The notes beneath the pieces were generated by a model. That model ran no database searches, was not told the origin of the DNA, and saw nothing but the letters and a program-made list of their open reading frames with translations. 64,000 nucleotides of DNA from Burkholderiales bacterium (lineage in GTDB: Bacteria; Pseudomonadota; Gammaproteobacteria; Burkholderiales; Burkholderiaceae_C), in NCBI GenBank assembly GCA_019509985.1, contig JAEKLF010000032.1, positions 124,001-188,000 of the forward strand. Direction: 5' to 3'. Shown here in pieces: positions 50,242 through 61,918 of this stretch. Numbering within the stretch: the stretch's first letter is position 1; every line of letters begins with the position of its first letter. The position numbers were made by a program, and so were the translations under genes.

Positions 50242-50329
50242 GGGGCCTCCGATGTGTTTGAACAATGCGGCGAGGATGCCGCCCGGCCACGTCCTGCCCT
50301 GTAGGACAAGGCCGCTTCAGTTACAAATA

Positions 50330-50344
50330 GCCCGCCGAGGCGGC
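50330..50344 (-). terminator. Possible terminator of metH
   Basis: A short hairpin (GCCGCC / GGCGGGC) just past the metH stop is followed on the minus strand by a T-rich run (TATTTGTAA). Confidence 0.4.
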
Positions 50345-50352
50345 ATTTCGTG

Positions 50353-53061
<2,709 letters not shown>

Positions 53062-53219
53062 CGATGGCGTCTCGCGCGGGGAATCGATGAGCGCCGTTGG
53101 AAAACGATCCGAGCCTGGGGAAAACCTCGCAGCGCTCCTCGGATGAGCCGGGAATTCTACGCAGCCGCCCCTTCGCCAGCGCTCAAGACTTGCTTGCCCG
53201 TGCCGAATGCACGATCAGA

Positions 53220-54434
53220 ATGCCTGTATCCATGGCCTCTGAACTCATCCCCCTCCCAACCCGCACGCTGCGCGTGGGCATGACGCTGCCCTACAACCTC
53301 TTCGATGCCAACGGCAAGTTGCTGTTCGCGCGCGGCCAGGTGTTGCGCGACTCGCCGCTGGTGCGCGGCCTTGTGGATGGCGGCGCCTGGGTGAACGCCG
53401 ACGAAACGGTGGAGTACCAGCGGGCGCTGGCTCACCGCCTCGACACGCTGGTCATGCAGGACGTGCCACTGTCCGACATCGCCAAGGCCGACACGGGTTT
53501 CCGGCTGGACTCCCTCGTCCCGAGCAAGGTCGAACTGGGCCCGCGCGAGGCCTGGTCCAACCTGCTGCTGCAGACCCACAGCCTGCTGCGCGAGACCGAG
53601 CCGGCCCACTTCGGCACCCGCCTGGCCCAGTTGCGCGACGCTGCGCTGAAGCGCCTGCACGCCCACCCCGACGCGACGCTGATGCTGCTCATCTTCGAGA
53701 GCAGCCAGGAGTTCGGCGACTACAGCGCCCGCCACGCGCTGCTGACCCTGCTGCTGGCCGACCTCGTCGCGCAACAGCTGCAGCTTTCTCCCGAGCTGCG
53801 CGAAGCCCTGCAAGGCGCCGCGCTGACGATGAACTACGGCGCCGGCCCGGCTCACGACCGCCTGGCCAGCCAGGTCGACCCAGCCACTGCCGCCCAGCGC
53901 CAGGCCTTGGCCGCCCACGGCGACCGCGCCGCCGCACGGCTGGCGCAAGTCGGCGTCACCGACGCCGCTTGGCTGACAGCCGTGCGCCTGCACCACGAGG
54001 CCGGCCCCGGCCCGCTGGCCACGCGCAGCGTTGGCGAAAAACTCGCGCGCCTGCTGCGCCGCATCGACCTGTTCGGCGCGCGACTGTCACCGCGTCGCAG
54101 CCGCCAGGCGCTCAATGGCGCTGCGGCGGCGCGCGCCGTCTACCTGGACGAACTCGGCCAGCCCGACGAGGCCGGCGCCGCCCTCATCAAGACCGTGGGC
54201 CTCTACCCGCCGGGCAGCATCGTGCGCCTGGCCAACGGCGAGGTCGGCATCGTCTGCAAGCGCGGCTTCAGCGCCACCGAGCCCCTCGTCGCCGCGTTGA
54301 TCGGCAAGAGCGGCAGCCCGCTGAGCAACCCGGTGCCGCGCGACACCCGCCTGGCCGCCCAGGCCATCGCGGCCAGCCTCGCGCCGGCGGAATTCAAGCT
54401 GCGCGTGAACCTGGAAGCCCTGCTCAAGCTTTGA
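53220..54434 (+). CDS. HD-GYP-like (degenerate) protein
   Basis: A 404-residue protein. The N-terminus ELIPLPTRTLRVGMTLPYNLFDANGKLLFARGQ resembles the DUF3391-type opening of HD-GYP proteins. A helical middle has RHALLTLLLADLVAQQLQLS where the HD segment is expected, but the histidine/aspartate and GYP motifs are eroded. The C-terminus LYPPGSIVRLANGEVGIVCKRG also matches HD-GYP proteins. It is therefore probably a non-catalytic c-di-GMP-related regulator. The exact start (53220 or 53232) is uncertain. Confidence 0.6.
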   Translation: MPVSMASELIPLPTRTLRVGMTLPYNLFDANGKLLFARGQVLRDSPLVRGLVDGGAWVNADETVEYQRALAHRLDTLVMQDVPLSDIAKADTGFRLDSLVPSKVELGPREAWSNLLLQTHSLLRETEPAHFGTRLAQLRDAALKRLHAHPDATLMLLIFESSQEFGDYSARHALLTLLLADLVAQQLQLSPELREALQGAALTMNYGAGPAHDRLASQVDPATAAQRQALAAHGDRAAARLAQVGVTDAAWLTAVRLHHEAGPGPLATRSVGEKLARLLRRIDLFGARLSPRRSRQALNGAAAARAVYLDELGQPDEAGAALIKTVGLYPPGSIVRLANGEVGIVCKRGFSATEPLVAALIGKSGSPLSNPVPRDTRLAAQAIAASLAPAEFKLRVNLEALLKL

Positions 54435-54459
54435 GCACCGACTGACTGCCAACAGCGAC

Positions 54460-54483
54460 AAGGGCGGCCGCAGGCGGCCCTTT
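54460..54483 (+). terminator. Rho-independent terminator after the HD-GYP-like gene
   Basis: A GC-rich imperfect hairpin (outer arms AAGGGC / GCCCTT) is followed by TTTGTTC. It separates this gene from the GntR operon. Confidence 0.5.
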
Positions 54484-54511
54484 GTTCATTTCGGCACTTG
54501 CATTCGCCGAG

Positions 54512-54547
54512 CTGTGCATATATTCTGTGTATACACATTATGCACAG
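54512..54547. promoter_or_regulatory. Palindromic operator overlapping the GntR start
   Basis: CTGTGCATA (54512-54520) and TATGCACAG (54539-54547) are perfect inverse arms around a central palindrome TGTGTATACACA (54526-54537). The right arm covers the ATG of the YtrA-type regulator, so the product likely represses its own operon by binding here. Confidence 0.75.
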
Positions 54548-54926
54548 CAGTCTTTTTATCTCCCAGACGGACGCCCGGCCGATGTATCTGCAGATCGTCG
54601 AGCAGATCCGCCAGCGCGTCGCCGCCGGGGACTGGCCGGCCGGGCAGGAGCTGCCGTCCATCCGGGCGCTGGCGGCGGACCTGCGCGTCAGCGTCATCAC
54701 CGTCAAGCGCGCCTACCTCGACCTCGAATCCGAGGGCGTCATCGTCACGCGCCACGGCAAGGGCTCCTTCGTGGCCGACGCGCAAGGCCTGGCCAAGGAC
54801 ATGCGCCTAGCCCAGCTCGACACCCACCTGGCCGCCGCCAGCGAGATTGCCCGCTCGCTCGCCATGCCCGAATCCGAACTGATTGAACGACTGCGCACTG
54901 CGCAGAACCAGGAGCCCAAGCCATGA
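54540..54926 (+). CDS. GntR/YtrA-family transcriptional regulator
   Basis: A 128-residue regulator. The winged HTH is typical of GntR (MYLQIVEQIRQRVAAGDWPAG, LPSIRALAADLRVSVITVKR, YLDLESEGVIVTRHGKGSFV), with a short C-terminal helix. That size fits the YtrA subfamily, which controls adjacent ABC exporters. The start at 54540 lies inside the palindromic operator. Its stop overlaps the ABC ATPase start. Confidence 0.88.
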   Translation: MHSSLFISQTDARPMYLQIVEQIRQRVAAGDWPAGQELPSIRALAADLRVSVITVKRAYLDLESEGVIVTRHGKGSFVADAQGLAKDMRLAQLDTHLAAASEIARSLAMPESELIERLRTAQNQEPKP

Positions 54927-55819
54927 ACGCCAAGGCCATCGACATGAGGGGCGTGCGCAAGGCATTCCGCTTCTTCACGCTGGAAGACGTGTCCCTCGAA
55001 CTCGAACAAGGCCAGATCATGGGCCTCGTCGGCCCCAACGGCGCCGGCAAGAGCACCACCATCCGGTTGCTGATGGGTCTGCTGACCGCCGACGCCGGCA
55101 GCATCCGCCTGCTCGGCCATGACATCCCCCGCGGCCAGGCCGCCGCCAAGGCCGACGTGGGCTTCGTCAGCGACGACATGCGGCTGCTGCCGCAGGCGAC
55201 GCTGGCCTGGCACATGGACTTCGTCGCGTCCCTCTACCCCGGCTGGGACGCGGCCTACGCCGCCACGCTGCTGAAGCGCTTCGGCCTGCATGCCGGGCAG
55301 ACGGCCAGGAGCCTGTCCACCGGCGAGCAGGCCAAGGCGCTGCTGCTGCTGGCACTGGCCCGCCGTCCGCGCCTCTTGGTGCTGGACGAGCCCACGTCGG
55401 GCATGGACCCGGTCGCCCGCCAGGAGTTGCTGACCGAGTTCATGGACGTGCTGCGCGACGACAGCCGCTCCATCCTGTTCTCGTCGCACAACACGGTGGA
55501 CGTGGAGCGCATCTCCGACCGCCTCACCTTTATCGACCGCGGCCGCGTCGTGGCCTCGGACAACAAGGAGGACTTTCTCGAACGCTGGCGCACGCTGCGG
55601 CTACGCCTGCCCGACGGCGCGCCCGACTGGCAGCTTCCCGAGATCGTCAGCCGCGACATCGACGGCCCCAACGTGACGCTGACGGTCGACGGCTTCAACG
55701 ACGACTTCCTCGCCCGCCTCGGCGCACCGGTGCGGGACGTCTACCGCATGAGCCTGGAAGAGGTCTTCGTCGCCACCGTCATGCACAGCCGGCAAGCGCA
55801 GGAGGCACGCCCGTCATGA
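54923..55819 (+). CDS. ABC transporter ATP-binding protein (YtrB-like)
   Basis: A 298-residue ATPase. Walker A is VGPNGAGKSTTIRLL, the signature is SLSTGEQAKALLLLALAR (LSTGE in place of LSGGQ), and Walker B is LLVLDEPTSGMDP. It couples to the permease gene that overlaps it by 4 bases. With the GntR gene upstream, it forms the YtrA-B-C type arrangement of antibiotic-stress exporters. Confidence 0.92.
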   Translation: MNAKAIDMRGVRKAFRFFTLEDVSLELEQGQIMGLVGPNGAGKSTTIRLLMGLLTADAGSIRLLGHDIPRGQAAAKADVGFVSDDMRLLPQATLAWHMDFVASLYPGWDAAYAATLLKRFGLHAGQTARSLSTGEQAKALLLLALARRPRLLVLDEPTSGMDPVARQELLTEFMDVLRDDSRSILFSSHNTVDVERISDRLTFIDRGRVVASDNKEDFLERWRTLRLRLPDGAPDWQLPEIVSRDIDGPNVTLTVDGFNDDFLARLGAPVRDVYRMSLEEVFVATVMHSRQAQEARPS

Positions 55820-56484
55820 ACCTGCTCACCCGCAAGCTCATCGCCAAGGAGCTGTATCTCTATCGCTGGCTGCTCATCGGCGCCACCGCCGCAGGCCTGG
55901 CCGGTCTGCTGAGCGCGACCTCAGGCGACGTGGGCTTCAACATCGGCTTCATCGTCTGGCTGACGGCCATCATCGCGCTGGGCGTCATGCTAGCGCTGTT
56001 CGGCGTCGCCTCCGAGCGCAAGGAGCGTTCGCTGCTGTTCGTGCTCAGCCTGCCGCTGTCGCCGGGCGACTACGTGCGCGCCAAGCTGCTGGGCCTGCTC
56101 GCCTGCTTCCTGCTGCCGTGGGCCTGCCTGAGCGGCGGCGCGCTGGCGCTGATCCTCGTCATGCCGGGCATCGCCGACGGGCTGCTGCCCTATGCCGTGC
56201 TGCTGTGCGTCTTCCTGCTGCTGAACTTCGCGCTGGTGCTGTGCGCCGCGCTGAACATCGGTTCCGAGGCAGCCATGGGCGGCGTCGTCATCCTCACCAA
56301 CATGTCGGTCTCGCTCTTCATGATGGGCGTGGGCCGCATCCCCGCGATCGGCCAGTACATGGTCGCCGCCATGCCGGTCTGGAACGCCACGTTCTGGCAG
56401 CTGCTCGCCGCCGAAGTGGCGCTGACCCTGCTCGCCCTGTCCCTGCCCCTGTTCACCGCCGCGCGGCGGCGCGACTTCCTCTAA
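55816..56484 (+). CDS. ABC-2 type permease
   Basis: A 222-residue membrane protein with six predicted helices: WLLIGATAAGLAGLLS, FIVWLTAIIALGVMLALFG, LLACFLLPWACLSGGALALI, LLPYAVLLCVFLLLNFALV, an internal pair, and a C-terminal one. RKERSLLFVLSLPLSPGDYVRAK is typical of ABC-2 permeases. It is the partner of the preceding ATPase. Confidence 0.85.
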   Translation: MNLLTRKLIAKELYLYRWLLIGATAAGLAGLLSATSGDVGFNIGFIVWLTAIIALGVMLALFGVASERKERSLLFVLSLPLSPGDYVRAKLLGLLACFLLPWACLSGGALALILVMPGIADGLLPYAVLLCVFLLLNFALVLCAALNIGSEAAMGGVVILTNMSVSLFMMGVGRIPAIGQYMVAAMPVWNATFWQLLAAEVALTLLALSLPLFTAARRRDFL

Positions 56485-56492
56485 GGACTTCC

Positions 56493-58595
56493 ATGAACCA
56501 CCCACCCACCGGCGAGAGGCTGCACGCCCTCGACGCCGTGCGCAGCTTCGCCCTTTTACTGGGCGTGGCCTTCCACGCCGCCATGTCCTTCATCCCCGGC
56601 ATCCCTAAGGGCATGTGGGCCATGAGCGACAACTCGCCCAGCGCCTTCCTCGGCGACGCGAGTTTCGTCGCGCACAGCTTCCGCATGACGCTGTTCTTCT
56701 TCATCGCCGGCTACTTCGCGCGGCTGCTGCACCAGCGGCTGGGCACCGCCGGGTTCTGGGCCAACCGCGGCAAGCGCATCGCCGTGCCGCTCATCGTCGG
56801 CTGGCCGCTGCTGTTCGTCGCCATCCTCTTCGTGTGGGGGCTGGGCATGCAGAAGGTCTTCAACGGCGCGCCGCCCTCACTGGCGGCAACGCCGGAAATG
56901 CCCAAGACCTTGGGTGCGCTGCCGCTCTTCCATCTGTGGTTCCTGTATCAGCTGCTGTGGCTGTACGCCGGCGCGCTGCTGGTGCGTGCGGCCGTCGCCG
57001 CGCTGGACCGGCAGCAGGCGCTGCGCGGCTTCATCGACTGCGTCGTGGCCGGCGCGCTGCGCTGGGGCGCGGCCACGCTGCTGCTGGGCCTGCCGCTGGT
57101 GGCCTGCCTGCTGGCCACGCCGACCTGGTTCCCGTGGCTGGGCATCCCCACGCCGGACCAGTCGCTGATCCCGCAGCTGCCCGCCACCGTCGGCTTCGGC
57201 ACCGCCTTCGCGGTCGGCTGGCTGGTGCATCGTTCCAGCGGCGCGCTCGCGGCCATCACGGCGCGCTGGCTGCCCCATCTCGTGCTGGCGGCTGCAACGT
57301 CGGCGGCCTGTCTCTACATCCTGAAGACCCAACCGCCCTTCGGCATGCCGCAGACGCCCAGGATCGCCTTCGCGCTGGCCTTCGGTGTGTCCGTGTGGGC
57401 CTGGGTGTTCGCCATCACCGGCCTCGCGCTGCGCTTCCTGTCGGGCCACAGCCCCGTGCGGCGCTACATCGCCGACGCGTCCTACTGGATCTACCTCGCC
57501 CACCTGCCGGTGGTCATGGCGCTGCAGGTCTGGGTGGGCGACTGGCCGCTGCACTGGAGCGTCAAGTACCCCCTCGTCGTGCTGGGCAGCCTGGCCATCC
57601 TGCTGCTGAGCTACCACTTCCTCGTGCGCTCGACGGTCATCGGCAAGCTGCTCAACGGCAAGACCTACCCACGCCGCGCCGTTGCAGCGCCCGTCGAGCC
57701 GGCCACGACCGATGACGTCGTCGCCTCGCTGCACGGCGTGTCCAAGCGCTACGGCAAGCTGGAGGCGCTGAGCCGCGTCGACCTGCAGCTCAGGCGCGGC
57801 GAGCTGCTCGCACTGCTCGGCCCCAACGGCGCCGGCAAGTCCACCGCCATTTCGCTGTGGCTGGGCCTGCACGAGGCCGACGCCGGCCTCGTCAAGCTGC
57901 TCGGCGGCTCGCCGCAGGAGATCGCGCGGCGCCAGGGGCTGGGCGTCATGATGCAGGACGTCGAGCTGCCGAAAGACCTGAAGGTGCACGAGCTGGTGGC
58001 CCTCTCGGCCAGCTACTACACGCGCCCGCTCAGCGTGAAGGCCGCGCTGGAGCGCGCCGGCATCACGGCCCTCGCGAGCCGGCCCTACGGCAAGCTCTCC
58101 GGCGGCCAGAAGCGCCAGGTGCAGTTCGCCATCGCCATCTGCGGCCGGCCCAAGGTGCTGTTCCTGGACGAGCCCACCGCCGGCCTCGACGTCCAGGCCC
58201 GCGAGCTGATGTGGGCCAACATCCGCGCGCTGCTCCGCGAGGGCTGCTCCATCCTGCTGACGACGCATTACCTGGAAGAAGCCGAGGCGCTGGCCACCCG
58301 CGTCGCCGTGCTCGCCAAGGGCCGCGTCCTCGCCTCGGGCAGCGTGGCCGAGATGCGCGCGCTGGTGTCGCGCCGGCACATCCGCTGCGCGACCTCGGTG
58401 GCACCGGGCGATGTGCGCCAGTGGTCCGGCGTCGTCGACGTGAGCTGCGACCACGACCAGCTCGCCATCGTCGCCACCGATGCCGAAGCGGTCGTGCGCC
58501 GCCTGCTCGCTGCCGACGCCCGGCTCACACGCCTGGAAGTGAAGCAGGCCGGCCTCAACGACGCATTCAACGCACTCACACAGGAGGCTGCATGA
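56493..58595 (+). CDS. Acyltransferase-3 / ABC ATPase fusion protein
   Basis: A 700-residue protein of two parts. Residues 1-395 form an acyltransferase-3 membrane domain (RLHALDAVRSFALLLGVAFHA; FRMTLFFFIAGYFARLL; YWIYLAHLPVVMALQVW), with about ten helices, of the OpgC/NolL type. After a short Pro/Ala linker (about 395-405) an ABC ATPase begins: HGVSKRYGKLEAL, Walker A GPNGAGKSTAISLW near 445, signature KLSGGQKRQVQFAI, Walker B LFLDEPTAGLD. One continuous frame from 56493 has no stop at the junction. The fusion is unusual. It lies between two ABC permease genes, so its ATPase likely energises the last gene. Confidence 0.85.
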   Translation: MNHPPTGERLHALDAVRSFALLLGVAFHAAMSFIPGIPKGMWAMSDNSPSAFLGDASFVAHSFRMTLFFFIAGYFARLLHQRLGTAGFWANRGKRIAVPLIVGWPLLFVAILFVWGLGMQKVFNGAPPSLAATPEMPKTLGALPLFHLWFLYQLLWLYAGALLVRAAVAALDRQQALRGFIDCVVAGALRWGAATLLLGLPLVACLLATPTWFPWLGIPTPDQSLIPQLPATVGFGTAFAVGWLVHRSSGALAAITARWLPHLVLAAATSAACLYILKTQPPFGMPQTPRIAFALAFGVSVWAWVFAITGLALRFLSGHSPVRRYIADASYWIYLAHLPVVMALQVWVGDWPLHWSVKYPLVVLGSLAILLLSYHFLVRSTVIGKLLNGKTYPRRAVAAPVEPATTDDVVASLHGVSKRYGKLEALSRVDLQLRRGELLALLGPNGAGKSTAISLWLGLHEADAGLVKLLGGSPQEIARRQGLGVMMQDVELPKDLKVHELVALSASYYTRPLSVKAALERAGITALASRPYGKLSGGQKRQVQFAIAICGRPKVLFLDEPTAGLDVQARELMWANIRALLREGCSILLTTHYLEEAEALATRVAVLAKGRVLASGSVAEMRALVSRRHIRCATSVAPGDVRQWSGVVDVSCDHDQLAIVATDAEAVVRRLLAADARLTRLEVKQAGLNDAFNALTQEAA

Positions 58596-59377
58596 CCACC
58601 CTGACCCACGCCCTCGACCTGGCGCCGCCGAAGCGCGCGGCGTCGCCCTACGCCATCGAGATCCGTCTCGAACTCATCCGCCTGCTGCGCGCGCCGGCCT
58701 TCGCGCTGCCGATGTTCGTGCTGCCGGTGGCGCTGTACCTGCTGTTCGCCTTCGCGGTGGCCGGCGAGCAGACCGCCAGGGACCCGGACGCGGCCCGCTT
58801 CATGTTCGCCGGCTTCTCGCTGATGGCCGTGACCATGGCCGCCGTGTTCGCCACCTGCCCGTCCATCGCGATGGAGCGCGAGCTGGGCCTGCTGACGCTC
58901 AAGCGCGCCCAGCCCGCGCCGCCGGGCGCCTGGCTCGCGGCCAAGATCGTGGCCGGCGTCGTGACCGGCCTGATCGCCTACCTGCCCATCCTCGTCGTCA
59001 CCGCCGTCAGCGGCCAGGCGGCCTTGAGCGCGGGCCAGCTCGCCGCCATGAGCGCTGTGCTGGTGGCAGGCGCCATCCCGTTCTGCGCGCTGGGGCTGAT
59101 GGTGGGCGCCGTGGCCGGCGGCTCCGCGGCGCCGGCCTACGCCCACCTGCTTTACCTGCCGGGTCTCTACCTGTCGGGCGTGTTCTTCCCGCTGCCCAAG
59201 TCCATGTTTTTCCAGGCCCCGTTCTGGCCGCAGTTCCATCTGAACCAGCTCGTCTTCGCCGCCGGCGGCGTGAGCAAGTTCCGCTGGATCGCGCCGGAGA
59301 TGGCCGTCGCCGTGCTGCTCGGCTTCACGGTGCTGTGCGGCGGCATCGCACTGTGGCGATTGAGCCGGAAAGGTTGA
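58592..59377 (+). CDS. ABC-2 type permease
   Basis: A 261-residue membrane protein. The helices include FALPMFVLPVALYLLFAFAV, FSLMAVTMAAVFATCPSIAM and AGVVTGLIAYLPILVV, ending with AVAVLLGFTVLCGGIALW. The MERELGLLTLKRAQPAPPGAWL region and YLPGLYLSGVFFPLP are ABC-2 permease hallmarks. Its ATG overlaps the fusion protein's stop, so it is probably the permease partner of the ATPase half of that fusion. Confidence 0.87.
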   Translation: MTTLTHALDLAPPKRAASPYAIEIRLELIRLLRAPAFALPMFVLPVALYLLFAFAVAGEQTARDPDAARFMFAGFSLMAVTMAAVFATCPSIAMERELGLLTLKRAQPAPPGAWLAAKIVAGVVTGLIAYLPILVVTAVSGQAALSAGQLAAMSAVLVAGAIPFCALGLMVGAVAGGSAAPAYAHLLYLPGLYLSGVFFPLPKSMFFQAPFWPQFHLNQLVFAAGGVSKFRWIAPEMAVAVLLGFTVLCGGIALWRLSRKG

Positions 59378-59548
59378 CCCCTCGCCCGGTCTTGCCCCGC
59401 TGAACGCGGGCAATCCCAGTCGGTCCCCCAAGGGGACGGCGATGCTTGCCGGATCGACCGGCAGGCATCGCCGGGTGCGGGCCGGCTTGGGAGCGGCCCG
59501 GCGCTCGGCCCGCAAGGGCGGGCTCGTGAGCTCAGTCGAGAAACGACT

Positions 59549-59568
59549 GGGCGGCCCGCAGGCCGCCC
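59549..59568. terminator. Possible bidirectional terminator between convergent genes
   Basis: The stem GGGCGGC / GCCGCCC with a 6-base loop lies between the ABC permease stop and the end of the minus-strand low-complexity gene. The adjoining T-rich tracts are weak on both sides. Confidence 0.4.
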
Positions 59569-59591
59569 TCTTCACTCAGCCGCAACGCCGA

Positions 59592-60434
59592 TCAGTGCTT
59601 GGCCGAACCGTTGGCCGACGCATCGACCGTCACCGAGTGGTCGGCGCGCGAGGCCGTGGCGGCGGCGCTGCCCGAGCCCTGGCCGTTGCGGCCGGTCGCC
59701 TGCGTGCTGGCGGCCCCGCCGATGGCGGACTTGCTGGCCGTGCCGTTGGCCGTGGTGGACAGGGCCGGCTTGGCCGGCGGCGTGGCGGGTGCAGCCGGCG
59801 TGGCCGGGGTGGCCGGTGCGCCTGCGGTGGCAGGGGTGGCCGGAGTCGCGGGGGTAGCGGGGGTAGCGGGCGCAGGTGTCGTCGTGCCGGAGGCATTGCC
59901 ACTCTTCAGCGCGCCGTTCAGCATGCCGCTGCCCTGGGCGCCGAGGTCGCCGCTGACGCCGTTGGCCGTGCCGCCGAGCGTGCCGGTGACGGCGCCGTTC
60001 GCGCTGCCGGAGCCGTTGGCGGCGACGGAGCCCAGCTGGTCCTTCAAGCCCTGGCCGGTCGTCTTGATGTCGCCGACCTTGTCGGTCACCGTGGACTTGG
60101 CGGTGTCGACGCCGCCCTGCACGGCGGTCTTGGCATCGCCGGCCTTGTCGGTAGCGGTCTGCTTCAGGTCGCCGACCTGGCCCTTGGTCTTGTCGACACC
60201 GCCCTTGAGCAGCGAGCCGTCGGCCTGGCCGTTGGCCGAGCCGGCCGCGTTGCCGCCCACATTGAGCTGGCGCGGCGACAGCGCGCCGTTCAGGCCGCCG
60301 GTCAAGCCGCCGGTGAGGCCACCCGCGCCGCCGCCGAGCAGGCCGGCATGAGCGTTGGCGGCGAACAGGCTGGCGGCGACAGCGGCGATGCTCAGCGTGG
60401 TGCGAAGAACTTGGGTGCGACGGGTTGCAAACAT
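59592..60434 (-). CDS. Low-complexity secreted protein
   Basis: A 280-residue protein. The signal region (LRTTLSIAAVAASLFAANAHA) is followed by glycine-rich repeats (GGLTGGLTGGLNGALS), helical Lys/Asp stretches (DKTKGQVGDLKQTATDKAGD) and a tract of P-A-T repeats (near 185-225). The TDKAGD-type section resembles LEA/apolipoprotein-like helices. The start at 60434 is preferred to one 20 codons upstream because it gives a clean signal. No family assigned. Confidence 0.55.
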   Translation of the reverse strand: MFATRRTQVLRTTLSIAAVAASLFAANAHAGLLGGGAGGLTGGLTGGLNGALSPRQLNVGGNAAGSANGQADGSLLKGGVDKTKGQVGDLKQTATDKAGDAKTAVQGGVDTAKSTVTDKVGDIKTTGQGLKDQLGSVAANGSGSANGAVTGTLGGTANGVSGDLGAQGSGMLNGALKSGNASGTTTPAPATPATPATPATPATAGAPATPATPAAPATPPAKPALSTTANGTASKSAIGGAASTQATGRNGQGSGSAAATASRADHSVTVDASANGSAKH

Positions 60435-60543
60435 GATGGATCTCCGGGTGCTTGTGTCTGAAGAGCCAGCCATTCCGGCCCTTTCACTGATCACAACGAC
60501 GGCCGTTCGGAGAACCTTCCCGCCGGGGATGCAACGGTTTGTG

Positions 60544-61839
60544 TCAGCGGGCTTGGCGGGCCTGCAGCTGCTCGGGCACCACGCGCAGGTCCTCGGCGAC
60601 GAGGCCGCGGCCGTAGACCGGATCTCGGCCCGGTGCGCCCAGGTCGATGGCGGACGCGGCCAGGCGCTCCACGGCGGCCGCCGCCGCGGCCGGGTCCGGC
60701 TCGCGCAGCTCGGCGGCCAGCAGGCCCGCTACCAGCGGCGCCGCGAACGAGGTGCCGCGCGCAACGCCATAGCCCCCGCCGCTGCGCGCCACTGCCAGCT
60801 CCGCGCCGGGCGCGGCCCACATGACCTGCGCCCCCTGCGCGGCCTCGGGCAGCACGCGGCGGCTGGTGTTCACGCCCGTCACGCCGACGACGCCGGCATA
60901 GGCCGCCGGGTAGAGCGGCGGCGCGGCCGGGCCGTCGTTGCCGACCGCGGCGACGAGCAGGTGGCCGCGCTTGACGAGCGCCGCCACGCCCTGCTCCAGC
61001 AGGCGGTTCTGCGGGCCGACGAGGCTGACGTTGACGACGGCGACACGCTCGCGCGCCATCCAGGCCAGCGCACGCACGACCTCCTCGGCCGAGCCGCCAT
61101 CGGCCTTGTCGCAGTACACGTCGGCGGCGAACAGCTCGGCCTTCACGGCAGCGCCCGCGAAGCCGCGGTCACGGCCGACCAGCAGCGACGCGACCGCGGT
61201 GCCATGTTCGCTGGGCACGGCGCTGCCGCCGCAGCCGAAGCTGGCGCCGGCCGCGTGGCGCAACGCGGCGTGGCGGCGGTCCACGCCGCCGTCGATGAGG
61301 CCGACCCGCACGGGACCGGTCGGCGTTGCGGGCTTGGCGCCGGTGCCGGCCATCACATCGCCGCTGCGCGAATAGAGATGGTTGAAGTCGGCCTGCAGGT
61401 CCGGTTGCAGCGCGCGCAGCCGCACCAGCGCATCAGCCGTGTCCAGGCCGGCCGGTACGCGCAGCACGACTTCGCGCAGGTCCAGCTCGGGCCAGGACTC
61501 GTCACGCAGCTTGACCAGGCCCAGACCCGCCGCGGCGGCCAGCGCGGCGTCGCTGGGCGACACCAGCACCAGCTCCTGGCGCCGGATCAGCTCGCCCCGC
61601 GGGTCGGTCTCGACGGCGTCCGAATGGCGGCGCAGCAGGTCGCGCACATTCGTCACGCGCAGGTCCGCCAGCTGCGTGGTCGACGACAGCAGTTCGGGCA
61701 GCGGCTGCACCGCACGGTCCACGACACGGTCGACGACGCCGGGCAGGCGCGACAAGCCGGGCAGCTGCGGCAGGCGCAGCTGGGCCTGGGCCGGCAGGCT
61801 CAGCGCGGCCGCGATGGACAGGGCAAGGAAGGCTTTCAT
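60544..61839 (-). CDS. S8 (subtilisin) family serine protease
   Basis: A 431-residue secreted protease. Signal MKAFLALSIAAALSLPAQAQ; catalytic Asp183 in VGLIDGGVDRRH; His212 in SEHGTAVASLL; oxyanion Asn301 in VAAVGNDGPA; and Ser364 in GVARGTSFAAPLVAG. A pro-domain of about 150 residues precedes the catalytic part. It is divergent from the ECF sigma factor gene with 79 bases between, which suggests joint control. Confidence 0.9.
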   Translation of the reverse strand: MKAFLALSIAAALSLPAQAQLRLPQLPGLSRLPGVVDRVVDRAVQPLPELLSSTTQLADLRVTNVRDLLRRHSDAVETDPRGELIRRQELVLVSPSDAALAAAAGLGLVKLRDESWPELDLREVVLRVPAGLDTADALVRLRALQPDLQADFNHLYSRSGDVMAGTGAKPATPTGPVRVGLIDGGVDRRHAALRHAAGASFGCGGSAVPSEHGTAVASLLVGRDRGFAGAAVKAELFAADVYCDKADGGSAEEVVRALAWMARERVAVVNVSLVGPQNRLLEQGVAALVKRGHLLVAAVGNDGPAAPPLYPAAYAGVVGVTGVNTSRRVLPEAAQGAQVMWAAPGAELAVARSGGGYGVARGTSFAAPLVAGLLAAELREPDPAAAAAAVERLAASAIDLGAPGRDPVYGRGLVAEDLRVVPEQLQARQAR

Positions 61840-61918
61840 GGCATTCAACGGGCGTTTTGTGAGGATAACGAGTGAGGCAGGGAAGAAAATCCATGTTCCG
61901 TCCGTTGTCCGTGTATCG

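Noticed and set aside
56118..56492. Upstream in-frame extension of the acyltransferase/ABC fusion
   Set aside because: It overlaps the upstream permease gene in another frame. The ATG at 56493 after TAAGGACTTCC gives a natural acyltransferase-3 start.
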